This document shows positions 47,319 through 58,954 of a DNA stretch of 64,000 nt, one piece after another. Both the position numbers and the translations under genes were made by a program. Below the pieces are notes generated by a model, which saw nothing but the letters and a program-made list of their open reading frames with translations, did not search any database and had not been told where the DNA came from. The stretch is from Gnomoniopsis sp. IMI 355080. Taxonomy: Eukaryota > Ascomycota > Sordariomycetes > Diaporthales > Gnomoniaceae. Positions within the stretch are counted from its first letter, which is position 1, and every line of letters starts with the position of its first letter. Where the stretch lies: NCBI GenBank assembly GCA_027946555.1, contig JAPEVC010000154.1:25413-89412 (forward strand), given 5' to 3'.

Positions 47319-47723
47319 TCATCCATGAGCATAACATTCACATATGAGAGAATATGCTCCTGAGTTGTTCCGTGGACGGAGGATGAAGGGAATTTTGCCG
47401 CCAAATAGTACACAAAGCACATCGCCTGCCTCGACGACGATCGGACAAAACAGAAAATATTGATGCTCTATCGTAGCGAACTTCCTATCCCACGATGCTC
47501 TGTTCAACATCCTCCTAAATCGAGTTGAGTCCCCCGTCTCTTGGGCATACTTGGATGCAGACAGAGTACCTATCCAAGTATGCCTCAAAAAGCGTTTTCT
47601 CCAGTAATTATCGCCACGTCCATAAGCCCTTGGCCACGACTCCCAGCCTCCCGTTGTCCATGCCCGCACGGCGTCAACTTCCTTTCGGGAAAATCGGCAA
47701 CGGGTGGCCATCAACGGTCTCAC
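47319..47723 (-). pseudogene. Relic of a HET-domain protein C-terminus
   Basis: A 134-codon frame whose last third matches the conserved C-terminal block of fungal heterokaryon-incompatibility (HET) proteins: ...GDVLCVLFGGKIPFILRP... then SLICECYAHG, where intact members continue with a VHGLMDGE-like sequence. Here a stop follows CYAHG, and an LMDEL sequence continues in another frame, which suggests a frameshift. There is no HET domain upstream: only about 370 bp separate it from the 3' end of the GNAT gene. I read it as a 5'-truncated, frameshifted remnant. It could alternatively be the last exon of a badly decayed gene. Confidence 0.5.
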
Positions 47724-48090
47724 TTGTGACTCACGCTTGGCTGCAGCTTGCAGCTTGCCCGTGACCAGAAATCGCTAGCGGGATCGCTAATCGCAATAGG
47801 GAATATTTCTGGGAAGTCTGAAAATGCCCAACTGCGCATTCCCTGGACGCAAATATGGACGATTTCTAGGAAGTGCGCCCGTATTAGTTGTACGTTATTT
47901 ACGGCAGTTGCAAAACTTGCTATTGGAGGTCAAATATTCTTATGGTCAATTAGATACACAAGGTCTTTACATAGGTATTGACATGGGAGCCATCTGTCAA
48001 ACTTGGTTACGATCCAGTGCCACCGGCTTGAATGCTTCTCAGAATCCCCACGCGCATGCCGTTGCCAATTTCTTTACATAAGGTCCACTA
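47724..48090. other. Intergenic
   Basis: About 370 bp between the HET relic and the GNAT gene 3' end. No upstream HET exons were found here. Confidence 0.35.
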
Positions 48091-48744
48091 TCATGTACTC
48101 TCCTTGCTCCTCAGTTCATCCCATTCGTCTTCCAGGATCCCATAGAAGAACAAGTCATACCATTTCCGCTCGTGCCAGAAGCATTGCCTTCTTCTGCCTT
48201 CGAGCTTGAAACCACACTTCTCGTAGCACCTGTGGGCTCGTTTGTTGTACTCGACCGAGCTAAGGTTCACACTGTGCATATTTGCACGGCGAAATGCCCA
48301 GTCCAATGCCCATTTCACAGCCTCGGTGCCAAAACCACGGTCTTGGTAAGAAGACACGAGTGTAATTCCAAGTTCGCAAGCACCACTATGAGGCGACCGG
48401 CCGTACCCGCTATAGATGACACACAAAACGCCAATACGTCTCTCTTCTGGCTGTGTCTTGTCCGGGCTGTCACCACCTTCTTTTCGCGGTCCTTCAGGGT
48501 TGAAAGGATTGGCAGTTTGGCGGAGGCAGATCACCAAGTCTAGCAGTCTGTTGGGTCCTTCCCACATCTTATACCATTCTTCCGGTTTCTGGCGCCTGGG
48601 CGGCGCAAGAAGGGACGGGTTGCTTAGGGCTTTGTTCAATGGATCGCTGTCGATATCATTGAAGAACCAGTCGTAATCGGTCTCACGTATGGAACGGAAG
48701 TAAAGACGCTCAGTCTTCCAAGCATCTTTGAGGTTGGCGGTCAT
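48091..48744 (-). CDS. GNAT-family N-acetyltransferase (RimJ/RimL-like)
   Basis: Single-exon gene, 217 aa. Start region TERLYFRSIRETDYDWFF is typical of RimJ/RimL-type acetyltransferases. The acetyl-CoA binding motif A is GACELGITLVSSYQDRGFGTEAVKWALDWAF, with the QDRGFG pyrophosphate loop, followed by motif B VNLSSVEYNKRAHRCYEKCGFKLEGRRRQ. No signal peptide, so cytosolic. The acceptor substrate (protein N-terminus, amine or small molecule) cannot be predicted. An insert around PRKEGGDSPDKTQ is a likely disordered loop. Confidence 0.9.
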   Translation of the reverse strand: MTANLKDAWKTERLYFRSIRETDYDWFFNDIDSDPLNKALSNPSLLAPPRRQKPEEWYKMWEGPNRLLDLVICLRQTANPFNPEGPRKEGGDSPDKTQPEERRIGVLCVIYSGYGRSPHSGACELGITLVSSYQDRGFGTEAVKWALDWAFRRANMHSVNLSSVEYNKRAHRCYEKCGFKLEGRRRQCFWHERKWYDLFFYGILEDEWDELRSKEST

Positions 48745-50953
48745 ATTGAAAGTGGATTTGCAAACAAATGCTTCAAATTGATCCTCTGGCCGGATGAGTG
48801 TGTACTAGTAGACTGTAGAGGATGGGGGAAATAGCACCCGAGAATTCAGTTCCCAGGGACCTTGGACTGCGGCTCTTTCATACATCCGGTCTGATGACTC
48901 CTCCAAGTCAAGTAGTTTGCGGGTCACCTGCAGTAAGACAGATACGGTACACTTAGTGCTTATTGGAGTGCGTGATGCCCGAGCTCGAACAAGCAAAGTG
49001 CCATCTCGCCTAAAAGTCGTCCCCTGTTCTGATTGGCTCTATCGGCTTCACTAGATACCTAACTGCGCAGGTGTCTATTCATAATAGCAATGATTGTGCC
49101 GGAGACTAGAATAATACACATCCATCCATGAGTGACTCATTACCTCCTCAAAGAGGGTCTTTTGCACGAAAGCAGAGACCTTACATGCTAGACCATGCAT
49201 GGACCTTACCAGAACTATGTTCATTCCCATGGACCTATCATATTATATACAATAAGATCTTGCATACGGTACTCCAAGCGACTTTTCTTCAGGTTCAACT
49301 CAGCAACAGGCGCGGATTCGCATGATCCTAGCTACTTGCCTAAAGTAACCTCACCTACTGACAGTATGAGTAATATTCGTTGCCACCCCGGGCCATCCGA
49401 GCGCAAATGCTTCTGTGCAAGCTATTTTACCCGGGTACCTGTGAAGCTTGTATATTGTCCAACGTGATGATTATATAATCAAAATTATTTGCAGGGTGGG
49501 ATTACTTGATCTCTATCAATTGAAAGCACGTGCAGTTTTAGATATAGGTCCATGACCTTTTGGCTGCCAGTATCTCTATATCGAGGACGTTCCAATCCTA
49601 TTCCTCTTTGCCAAGAATTAAGACGATCTAAAAGAACATTCTTTACTTCTCAAGTAAATGGGAACCTACTTTTCCTCAGGGGGGGAGGGGCAAGGAAAAC
49701 AGGACATAATTGGGACGGAGAGACCAACCATGGCGACCAATTACAAGATGGGGCTTTCCTGGCAATTCTCAAGGAAGGCTAGGAGAACTAAGTACCTGAT
49801 TACGTAGTTTCCCTACCTCTACGAACCCAAGCTGGATCTGTATCTTTTCATCAGTCATGGAAGGGCACGCCTTATTCAAATGCATTGCTACAACTACTTA
49901 GAAGAAGTCGGAATCTTGATTGTTCTTCGACTAGCAAGGAAAGTGCTAAAAGTGAGCTTGCATTCCTCAACGACGCATCATTGCACGAGTCTTCCAGCTA
50001 GACAAACCCGGTAATAGAAGACCCCAGGATCACGGGAGGGTATATCCTGTGACGAATGCATATCAGGGTCCAGCAACATACAAGGATTTGTCCCCAGCCA
50101 GTCCCAGACTCCCACACCCTTGGCTCATCTTATTAATCATACCAACCCTCAAGTGAACCTACTTACTAAATGCACAATCTTGTTCACGGACATCCGCAAT
50201 AAATCGACGTTGAACTGAAACTTTATCTAGAATGACCCTTCTCATCTTCAATTCCTGGTTTATTTCCAAGTCAACATGTATACACATCTCGATGTGGTTC
50301 CAGTCTTTTTTACTTGGCTCGGCTGTGCAAAGAGGGAACGATACAGGAGGGGATCAGTATGTAGAACGTAATGACTTCATCAGTGCTTACGCGTTTCAAT
50401 GCATAGTTGAAGGCTACCCAAGACGGTACTGTAAACAAGCAAATACAAAGATTCAAACACTGGTCCGGGAGCAGAATTATTGTGCAGGTGGTCACTGGCA
50501 CAAGGGAATACTGTTGAACAGATTGGAATGTGACGCAATATATGGCTCAATTTTCAGACGTATGAATGACTATTTTTTTTTCCAGTTCTAAGAACAAAAC
50601 CCCAATGTCATAATGCAGTTACAAATTCGTGAAATGAGTGTCTGTCGAAAGAGAAGATAAAACCCTCAGTCGATGAGGCGGGCGCAAGCCCTGAAAAGAA
50701 TGTAAAGAGGGTATCCAAAGCATGAAACAGCCCCAAAGAACATGTGTAAAGTGTGTAAATGCCTCAACTCCGGCCCAATGCATCATCGTACAAGTAACAA
50801 ACAACCACCAATGTTCGCGTCATCTTTTTCTAAGAAGTGCCGCAATGAGGGAAAATCGGAGAATCCCATGATGAAATGAAGAATGCCGCTAATGTTGTCG
50901 GAAGTAACGCTCGCTATGATTGAAATGAAGCTGGCAGTCCTGTCTGGGTTGAA
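48745..50953. other. Intergenic, 2.2 kb
   Basis: Promoter of the GNAT gene at the left end. Otherwise only short frames without recognisable motifs; a 119-aa plus-strand frame at 50232 lacks any feature. No repeat or RNA gene recognised. Confidence 0.4.
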
Positions 50954-51172
50954 TCAACGACGGATTGGTGTCATTTTCAGGGAGCTGTGGGAAGAGCGAG
51001 AGGAGCTCGAAGAAGTCGAGGTTGTGGAGGAAGCGGATGAGCGGCGGTCAAGAGGAGCCGGAGTAGGAGTGCGGTTCCGGATAGAGTCTGAGCGTCTTCG
51101 GGAGCCGGAAGGGTGAGAGTGTGCGCTGGTCTCAGGGTGGAAGCGCGTCGAGGTCTCGAAGTGGACAGGCAT
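50954..51172 (-). CDS. Small Ser/Arg-rich protein, 72 aa
   Basis: Frame of 72 aa, not recognised. MPVHFETSTRFHPETSAHS is followed by a Ser/Thr-rich run (SSASSTTSTSSSSSRSSHSS) and a short basic end. The ATG context (CAAAATGCC) is good for a fungal start, and a TATA box (TATAAGAG, 51415-51408) lies about 240 nt upstream on the same strand. That arrangement fits a small inducible, disordered protein. The reading frame is short, so it could be chance; the opposite strand also has a 77-aa frame, a shadow of the low-complexity stretch. Confidence 0.45.
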   Translation of the reverse strand: MPVHFETSTRFHPETSAHSHPSGSRRRSDSIRNRTPTPAPLDRRSSASSTTSTSSSSSRSSHSSLKMTPIRR

Positions 51173-53998
51173 TTTGGATTTGTTTGACAGGTAGTCTGGG
51201 CGGTTGGTGTGGTGAATTGGTTAAGCGCGCCTGCGTACTTTGGAAGAATCGTGCGTAAATGGTAGAGTATGTAGACCAGCGTTGAAATCCCGCAACGGAT
51301 GAGAATACTGAAAAGAAAAGTAGGTATGGATGAAGAAGTCTGGAACTGGATGTTTCTGGTTGTGTTGATGAGCAGAATAAGGGTTTGCAAACACGGGAGA
51401 ATGCCTACTCTTATATTTCTGTGCGCCTTGATAATGCCTTGAGGAACGCCCTAGAACTAACCAGGCGCTGATTATCTCAAGGAATGTCCTCTCCTGCCAT
51501 CAAGTCAAGACGAACCCGGGATTCTGATTAATTTATCAGATGAAATTGCCAAATCAAGTGCAGTACTGTGGCTGACGGGTACCCCATTCTTCCACTTAAA
51601 GATGTTTCCTGTTTCATCGTCTCAGACAAACTGGTTTGTTCAGGGATATACCCATCCGATCACGTTCGTGGAGCCCCCTATCATGCGGAATATTTTTGTT
51701 CACGCCCCATAACGATGCACACCATGCTTATCTAGCCAAAACTGGAAATGGCCTGTAGGACAATCAACTTGCGTCAGGCGCACCTTTGCACCCTTATCGA
51801 ACAATAAAGGTCAGATCGCGACGATACTACAGAAGACAGGAGGGGCCATCCCATTCCTTGCCTATGTGGGAAATAACCTTGGGAATAAGACGGTAGTTCT
51901 ACCTCGGCTACATTTGTAAGATATCATGGATGCCTAATAGAGGAAGAATGCGAGAAGAGTGTATACTAGTATACAAAGTAATTATGGTTAGCCATGCGTA
52001 TGCGCTACTGTGGTAGAAATCAGAAGCGCCTGCATGGGGTCTGAAGCAGGGAGTGCCAAACGTTGGCATTCTTGCCGCGTTACCAAGCCACACAACTCAC
52101 ATGACTCCTGCATGTCTTGCATAGGGCTGTGGAATTCTATATTTGTCCTTTTGATCAGTCCTTGAGACGGGATAGACTGTCAGCCGACTCCAAAAATGTC
52201 TCTCGAGAAAGTCATGCAAGAAAGCGGTCGGCCATGATATTCAGACGACTTGGCGATGTTCTTGAACTTGCGCCTTATTGATTGCAGGGGCTCATTTGTC
52301 TTCAACATCGCCAATGCAGACGTTGGAATTGGCCTAATTTGTACTTATTACCCAATTACCTGGGAGACCCTGGGAAACTTCTAGGCGTCGGAGCCGTTGG
52401 GGGGCCGTTGGGGCCATTGCGACTTTGGGCAAAGAAGCCCGGTTCCCAGACAGCCGACACGCGTTGTTGTGCGAACGCTGTGACGCGGTGAGCCGGAGAC
52501 TGGCCGTGATAATTGCGAAACCCAGCAAGCTCCTGTGGGAATTACAGGGTTCCATTTCTTGACCAGAGATAGATAAATGTTTAATAAGGCAACGTCCAAG
52601 CTGAATCGTCGACCGCGGGCGTTGCCGGGCCCCCTTCTGCCTCCACCCATCCTTCCGGAGTCTCGATCTCTCATGTTTGCCCCGACATCGCCAAACCCTG
52701 TATCAAAGGAAAAGACGTACGATTATCGAGACGTCCTTTCCTGGGAGGGACCCTGCTCAGCACGTGAGGCGTACTTCAGGCATGCATCCTTACTTAGTAT
52801 CATGTAGTGCGCCTCCTCCAGTAGTTGGGGCTGGAGGCCATCGGCAGTAGAGATAAGTGAAAGGGTTAAAGAAACGGCCAATCAAGCGGGAGGAGCTGTC
52901 AGTGTGCCATCTGTCTGCTCAGGAGGACGCACGGGTGTGAATCTTGGTCGGAAAGACATTGTTGTATCCTGAGCTCTGGGCGGCATCCATTCTCCGGTGG
53001 CCGTTGGTCGAGGTGACTCAGATTGTCATCTCCGTCATGATAATGTTCGCAGCAATCGTCATCAATGCGGATGTCCGCCCGATTCTTTTAATCTCCTTCC
53101 GAAGAATAAGTGAAGTCTTGAATAATAATCTCCGACTACTTGTCCTTCCTTATGCGATCCCAAGCCCACACATTACTCAGGAAGAGTCTTGTTCTCACGC
53201 TAATATCGCCAGCCTCATGTGCGCTTAATCTTACCGCTTCAGCGTCCCCCGTTACCGCATGTAGTATAGATAGTCATTACGTAGTGGCCAGTCGGAATAC
53301 TCGTACCGGAGATACCAAGAACCAAGGGCCCATGAGCAGAAGAATTTTGTATTACACATGTACGTCCTGATAGTCGATGAATGGAACGTAATCACTTGAC
53401 AATAAGCCATTCTGAGGTCAGGAAACGTTGGCTCTGGAAGACTAGTTCATTGTAGCTATTCATCGAAGTACCTGTGTAGGCATCTTGGTTCCGGACGTGA
53501 TAGGCTACCTACCATGGTAAACTTCTATCTCTCTTATTATCAAGACCATCGCAAGGCCTTCGCAGATTCATCAAGCGGCTGGCCAGTGGCTTATACAAGG
53601 CCATTCAGATCATAGTTCAATCATCTGACAGCATTCAAGTCTTTTAGTACCTAGGTATCGTTGATATTCAGTGAAACTGTTGGATCATTTCTCTTGTTAG
53701 GCTCATCGTTTCGATTGGATACTTTATGTAAAGTCGAGCACTCATGCCACCACTGGACCGTTCAGGTGGTCCAGCATAGATCCTAGTGTTGGGATCAGAT
53801 TCTTAATTCTACTTTCCACAATGCACGTCCCGAATCGGCCAAATGGACAGATCTCATGCTATTGGAGGCAGCTATACACGTGTGGTGATGCATTGCATCA
53901 TTCGTCCGCATTGCCACTCTCCCAAGTAGCCTAATAAAGTATATATCCTGAAATCCTGCTCAGTATGTACAAAAGCCAGTCGCGTCACTTAGCTCACT
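51173..53998. other. Intergenic, 2.8 kb
   Basis: No supported gene. A TATA box lies at 51408-51415 on the minus strand, and an exact TACCTAGGTA at 53648-53657. Short frames lack motifs. Confidence 0.4.
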
Positions 53999-55305
53999 TC
54001 AACATCCAACTTCGATGGCTAAAGAAGAAAGACTATTAGTACTTAATGATCGGCAGACAAGTCGATACGCGGTGACTTACCGTTCGCAAATAATGTATAG
54101 GAGTCTGCATTACCGAGAGCCTGCCGGGTGCTCAACTGAGTTGCGAGTGCATACCCATAGGCATAGTCGTTCGTACCCGCCACCTGCCTCAAGTGAGTCA
54201 CTTCATGCAGAGTCGTGGTGGCTTGATCTTGCATGTGGCATCTTGTGGCTAGAGCAGGAAGCTGTGCGAAATAAATCCCACATGACACCATGACACTCAT
54301 GCTTGGGACGGCGTATGCTAGCACACCGTCGCTACAGTACTGGAGAGCATCAGAGCAGTACTGCTCAGCTACTCCCGATGTAGTGCTATCGCACTCCGTA
54401 GCGACTTTGTTGAAGACTCCAGCCACTTCTTCTCGGGTCGATGAGCTTGCACTGCTAAAGTATTCCGTGAGCTTGTCTCCGGATCCGTTGCGGGCGGCCT
54501 TTTCAGCCGCTGTTGCCAGACGCGCACAATTTTGCGAAGCTTCAGTTTGAGCCCTGTTTAGTTTAAGAATTAGCATTCTGATGAACATGATCAATTGGAA
54601 GTCGATGAAGTTCTGAAAGAGCTCCGGAACTTATGCAAGCTGCTGGTCCGACTGTCTTTACCACATACCGTCCTTTGGCCCCCGTGCAGTCATCTTGCAC
54701 ATCACTCCGCTTAAGCTTGGCTTGAAGCGTTTCGTGAAAAGATCGGCGGACTTTCGCCGCGGTGACACCATCGACTGTTGAATGAACAACATTGGCGCTG
54801 AATGGAATCTCGTCGGTGATCTCTGTGCTATTCGGTTTGGCTGTCAAGAAGGAGCCTCTGACCACAAAGTCTACTTCACCACCGCCACTCAGATCATGGA
54901 CTGTGGCAGGATCCCACTCGGTCTTGACGGTTTCCCCAGCTTGTAAGGTCTTGAAAGCTCCTTCAGCTAGATTATGCTGCGAAACTGCCAACCGGACTCC
55001 ATCAAAGGCAACTTGATCGGCTATTGAGTTCCTGTCAGCATTCTTCTGTCCGGTTCGTCCACCTCAAAATACATACACCCAGCAAAGATCTCAGCCCTCT
55101 CAATAGCTGCGCTGTCCAAGATGGACCCGGTCTTCAGTAGCCTGAGCGGCTCTGATCCCGTGTTGGTGATGGAAGCCTTCAGAGCTGAGTTGCCGACACT
55201 CTCAACCGTGACTTCAAGAGGAGTGTCTCGTCGGCGATTGTCTGGAATGCTGACTGCAAGAACGCTGACCAGCATGGTCATTCCCCATAGCAGAGTCATA
55301 TTCAT
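53999..55305 (-). CDS. Deuterolysin-type secreted metalloprotease (M35)
   Basis: Zinc endopeptidase of the aspzincin family, secreted as a proenzyme. Four exons: 55305-55079, 55031-54669, 54553-54081 and 54018-53999, giving 360 aa. The start at 55305 begins the signal peptide MNMTLLWGMTMLVSVLAVS. Propeptide and catalytic part contain VAFDGVRL, DDCTGAKG, QNCARLATAAEKAA, and HEVTHLRQ with His313 and His317 plus Glu314; the third ligand Asp326 is in GTNDYAYG. The last 20-nt exon, found from a GTAAGT donor, a TACTAAT branch and CTTTAG acceptor, gives the conserved end NADSYTLFANAIEVGC. The active site is complete. Such enzymes degrade basic proteins and are often induced by nitrogen limitation. 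Confidence 0.92.
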
Positions 55306-57910
55306 ATAGGGCTGGCCGTGCAGTGTATCGAGTGGCAAAAGAAGAAAAAAGTATGTTCAAAAAATTAGCTGGAAGGAAAAAGAGCTACCTGTGCAAGAAT
55401 GTTATGAGAAAGTAAAAGGACCTCGCCAGCAAATGAAAGAACGTCGTCAACGACAACTGTGTTGGCAAAGCGTAGTTCGCAGTATTTGATGGAGAAGACT
55501 ACGACATGTTTATATCATTTTGCCCCTAGAATTGGTTGGGGCAAGAAAACTCCCACAATCCACCCATACCCATAAACAGTCTTTTTACTGCGTGTATGTG
55601 GCTACGGAATGCGTCCATCAACTTGTCAGGCTGGGCGGCCCATGCGGTCCAGGCAGTTGAGGGGTGGAGCAATATCGATTCTGGGCAATGCAATCCACTC
55701 AAAAAGCCCAGCATAGCGTCCTGTGGGCCAAAAAACTTAGTTCCAAGAGTTCTTTAACACGAAGCGAGGGTGCAACTAATGCCAGGTGTAGATTGCAGAG
55801 TGTCGTCAGGAGGCTTGGGGCCGGGACGAGAAGCCGCACTATGATTGACATTGATGATGCGCGTGCTTGGAAGTCCGCCGGGTAGACGGTGATAGGTGCA
55901 AATTCAAGCACCTGTCAAGCTGGTTAGGGGAAACCTTGGTATTTACAGGAGCATGCCGAGAAGACCAGTGGATAGCCACAGTCGACCTTGTGGGATCTAG
56001 AAGCGGCGCTGCGGCGGGGATTTCTCGATGCTGATTTGGCAGTGTATGCCCCTCCAGTAACATGTCTACAGGAAACCTGAGGGCTGAGTTGCATGCAGCA
56101 CTCACGACGATTGTAGTCAATCCAGAAAATGAAGGGGTATGCCAGGCATGTAGCTGGGCACCAGCACTGCCATATCTGAGTGGAATGAAACAGAGTCATC
56201 TTGGCATGCAGTCCTTGCGATGAAATGTCGTTTCTCCTTCAGACTGGTTAGTATGCTTTCGTACTAGTAATTAGCAATGAACGAAGGTGATATGTACTAT
56301 GGTATGTAAGAGCGGCGATTTTCTCCTTGCTCTACGGATGCCTCATGGCCCAACAATGCGTAATGATAATGCGTATGTGCGAGTTTCCGTTCAGGGAAAG
56401 GGGAAAACTCCCCGTTGCATGTAGACTTGGCAAGGCCAAGATCTTCTCGACATGGCTGAGTGACCTCGACAGCGTTGACTTGTTGTAATCAATAGCTACT
56501 GACAGAACGCAAGTTTATGGAAACAGATTGAAAATGGCGCACCTTATGCGTGGCGGCAAGGATTCATAGCTCGTCCATCTAAGTGCTTGAATGAAAAGTC
56601 TCCTGATCCAATGGGCGGGCTTGAGCAGTCAGTGCTCAATAGCAGCATGAGACAAAGCCCTCGGCGCCAAGTGACCGCCAACATCGTTTTTCTCCGCTGC
56701 CCAGGGCGGGGAGTGGACATGATGGCCTCGGGGCGACTCCCAGATTCAGTTGCCACTCGGCTTGGGAGCGCTTAGCTGGCTTGGCGGCTGTTTCAAGAGC
56801 GGTTTGCAGAGCTAGATCAAGGCACAAAGGTATACGCCGCAGAAATAAAGCAAATTACATCGTGAAAACAGCGCCAGTGCCTCAATTCGCAGGAATAGCG
56901 TCTTCGGCGTGAAAGGAGGCATACAAAGTAAGATCGGTATAGCGGCCTGCTCCGAAAAGGGAAGTGATCCTGTATGTCGTGGGAACATTGACGCAGAATC
57001 TACGACTTGCAGACTCTCAGCCTGTTCTAGATCGATCAACATGGAGTCCAGCTTCCATTTTAGTAGGCAAAGTCGGTCCGCACCTACAGATACAGAAACT
57101 TCACCCCACCCAAGCCCTGAAAATTTCCTGTCCTCCCCACCTAGCTTGAACAGATGAACACTCACATCTGTATGTCGAAGGATTGTTCAGTAATTATTTA
57201 GTCAAGGAGCAAGTTGGTACGATTTCATATCAGAGAGGTGGGCTTCGAACCGTCTTTGCGTCAGCCTTTTTCTTTTTCTTGATACTTGTGAAGGCGGTAT
57301 GACTTGTGTATTGTAGCACAGCTACTTCGGCCCCAACACCACTATCGACCTTCTAGTGTATCTCTCTACTCGGAGTCACCGATAACTTGTGGAACGCCGA
57401 ACCGATGCGTGGTATAAGTGTGGTCCTGGTCGCAAAGAGCCCACAATCACCCGGAAACCTTCCTCGCATATCCCCTCCCTACTCTCTCGCTGATTCATTG
57501 CCAGCTCTTGGCTCTTCTCTCGGTATTTTTCACTGTCATACTAGGTTGTTTGGCGAATGGTGTTTCCCTTAGATCTTGTGCCATGTAACGTATGCAATGA
57601 AGCAATGTCTTTCTTTTCCCACGCTGGCCGATCGAGGCATATTCCAAGCATTTCGGCTGTTTTTCGAACCTCACGAACAGGACTGGGTATGCCATCCTTG
57701 GATATCCCTTCTTTGACATCATCGTTGTTGCAGTTATCAGAGTCAACTCGAAAGAATGCTCAAGTCAGACTTGTTCATTGATGGGGCTCAAGCACCGGGA
57801 CTCTGTCATGAATCCTTAGCCATAGGGAGTCTTCCCTTTACAGACTAGCACAAGCCTGGCGTTTTCTCCCAAGAACCTTGGAACCCTGCCACAATCGTAA
57901 CTGGTCGATC
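55306..57910. other. Intergenic, 2.6 kb
   Basis: Left end contains the promoter of the metalloprotease. Remaining frames on both strands (all under 120 aa) have no recognisable motifs. No repeat or RNA gene seen. Confidence 0.4.
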
Positions 57911-58954
57911 TCACCCTCCCTTCGCTTTGTCGTTGTCGACAATGCTAGTCATTTGGTCGATCATAGGTGGTTTGCCCAGTGATGCAGGGTCTGGCTCCGG
58001 TATGCCACACTGGACCGAGACACTTCGCCAGTGCCCGCCCACTGGTCGCATCTCCGGCATAAATGCCATCGAGTTCATATACACGCGGCAATTCGTTTCC
58101 GCAAACACCCTCGCCTCACATCCGTCGATTTTGTTGGCCATGAACACTGCGCAACCCGACGACTGCAATCCGGGGAAATTGTAGCATTGCCTCGCAGTCG
58201 GCACACTCAGGCCTTGGGCCTTGGGCATGTCAATCACGGCCATGGCGTGGCCGCGACAAGACTTTGGGCCTTCGCTGCCGCTGTAGAAGGTTGCTCGAAT
58301 GGGCACGAACGGTTCCTTCTCTTCAGGGGTCGCGTCTTGGATCGACACCTGCCCATTGTCCTGTTGAACCACAGGTTGGTCTGCAGACTGTGTGGCAGGC
58401 TGTTGGGGAGGCTGCTGGGTAGGCTGCTGAAGAGCCGCAGTGGTCTGGGGGGTTGTTTGAGTCGGGGTTGGGTCTTTATGGATTTCGATGGGGTTCTTGG
58501 TGTCTCCGGAATCTTTCATATCTCCCGGTGAAATCATGACATTCGTCTGATTGTTTCCTGTCTCATTCAGTAGGCTGTCCTCGCCATTGGCGCCCGTCAC
58601 ATCAGAGCCGGCCACATCCAGTGTGATGTCTTCTCCGTCGGGATTGGTGGAAGTCGTGCTTGATAGACCAGCTTGCGCCTGAGATCCGTCCACCAGCGCT
58701 GCCTGTTTTAGCTGACTACTGTCCGGCCGAAGTATTCCCGTGAGCATCGGTTTGATCGCTGTCTTTGCACTGATGTACAGAATTGCGGCGACGAGGAAGA
58801 GTGTGAGGAAAGCGACGAGGAGGGACTTGCGGCGAGCCCATTGCTTGACGCGCGATAGTTTGGTCGGTGCCGGGCCGTATATTTTCTCTAACTCGATTTC
58901 GAAGTAGTCCGGCTCCGGCAGCTCCTCGAGTCGGTGGTACTTCGCCGACTCCAT
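57911..58954 (-). CDS. Type II membrane protein with conserved Cys-containing outer domain, 347 aa
   Basis: Single-exon gene. The ATG at 58954 (MESAKYHRLEELPEPDYFE) is preferred over an upstream in-frame ATG at 59044, because the sequence becomes conserved-looking there. A short cytoplasmic part with a basic RVKQWARRK precedes one helix (SLLVAFLTLFLVAAILYIS). A disordered Ser/Thr/Pro/Gln-rich linker of about 150 residues (several QPPQQP-like repeats) follows. The last 100 residues form a compact domain: FYSGSEGPKSCRGHAMAVIDMP, RQCYNFPGLQSSGCAVF, DGCEARVFAETNCRVYMNSMAFMPE and HWRSVSVQCGI, with six cysteines likely in disulfides. This pattern occurs in uncharacterised fungal surface proteins. 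Function unknown; likely cell surface or secretory pathway. Confidence 0.75.
   Translation of the reverse strand: MESAKYHRLEELPEPDYFEIELEKIYGPAPTKLSRVKQWARRKSLLVAFLTLFLVAAILYISAKTAIKPMLTGILRPDSSQLKQAALVDGSQAQAGLSSTTSTNPDGEDITLDVAGSDVTGANGEDSLLNETGNNQTNVMISPGDMKDSGDTKNPIEIHKDPTPTQTTPQTTAALQQPTQQPPQQPATQSADQPVVQQDNGQVSIQDATPEEKEPFVPIRATFYSGSEGPKSCRGHAMAVIDMPKAQGLSVPTARQCYNFPGLQSSGCAVFMANKIDGCEARVFAETNCRVYMNSMAFMPEMRPVGGHWRSVSVQCGIPEPDPASLGKPPMIDQMTSIVDNDKAKGG

Noticed and set aside
57225..57310. tRNA-like TTCGAA segment on the minus strand
   Set aside because: No matching acceptor, D or anticodon stems could be drawn around it.
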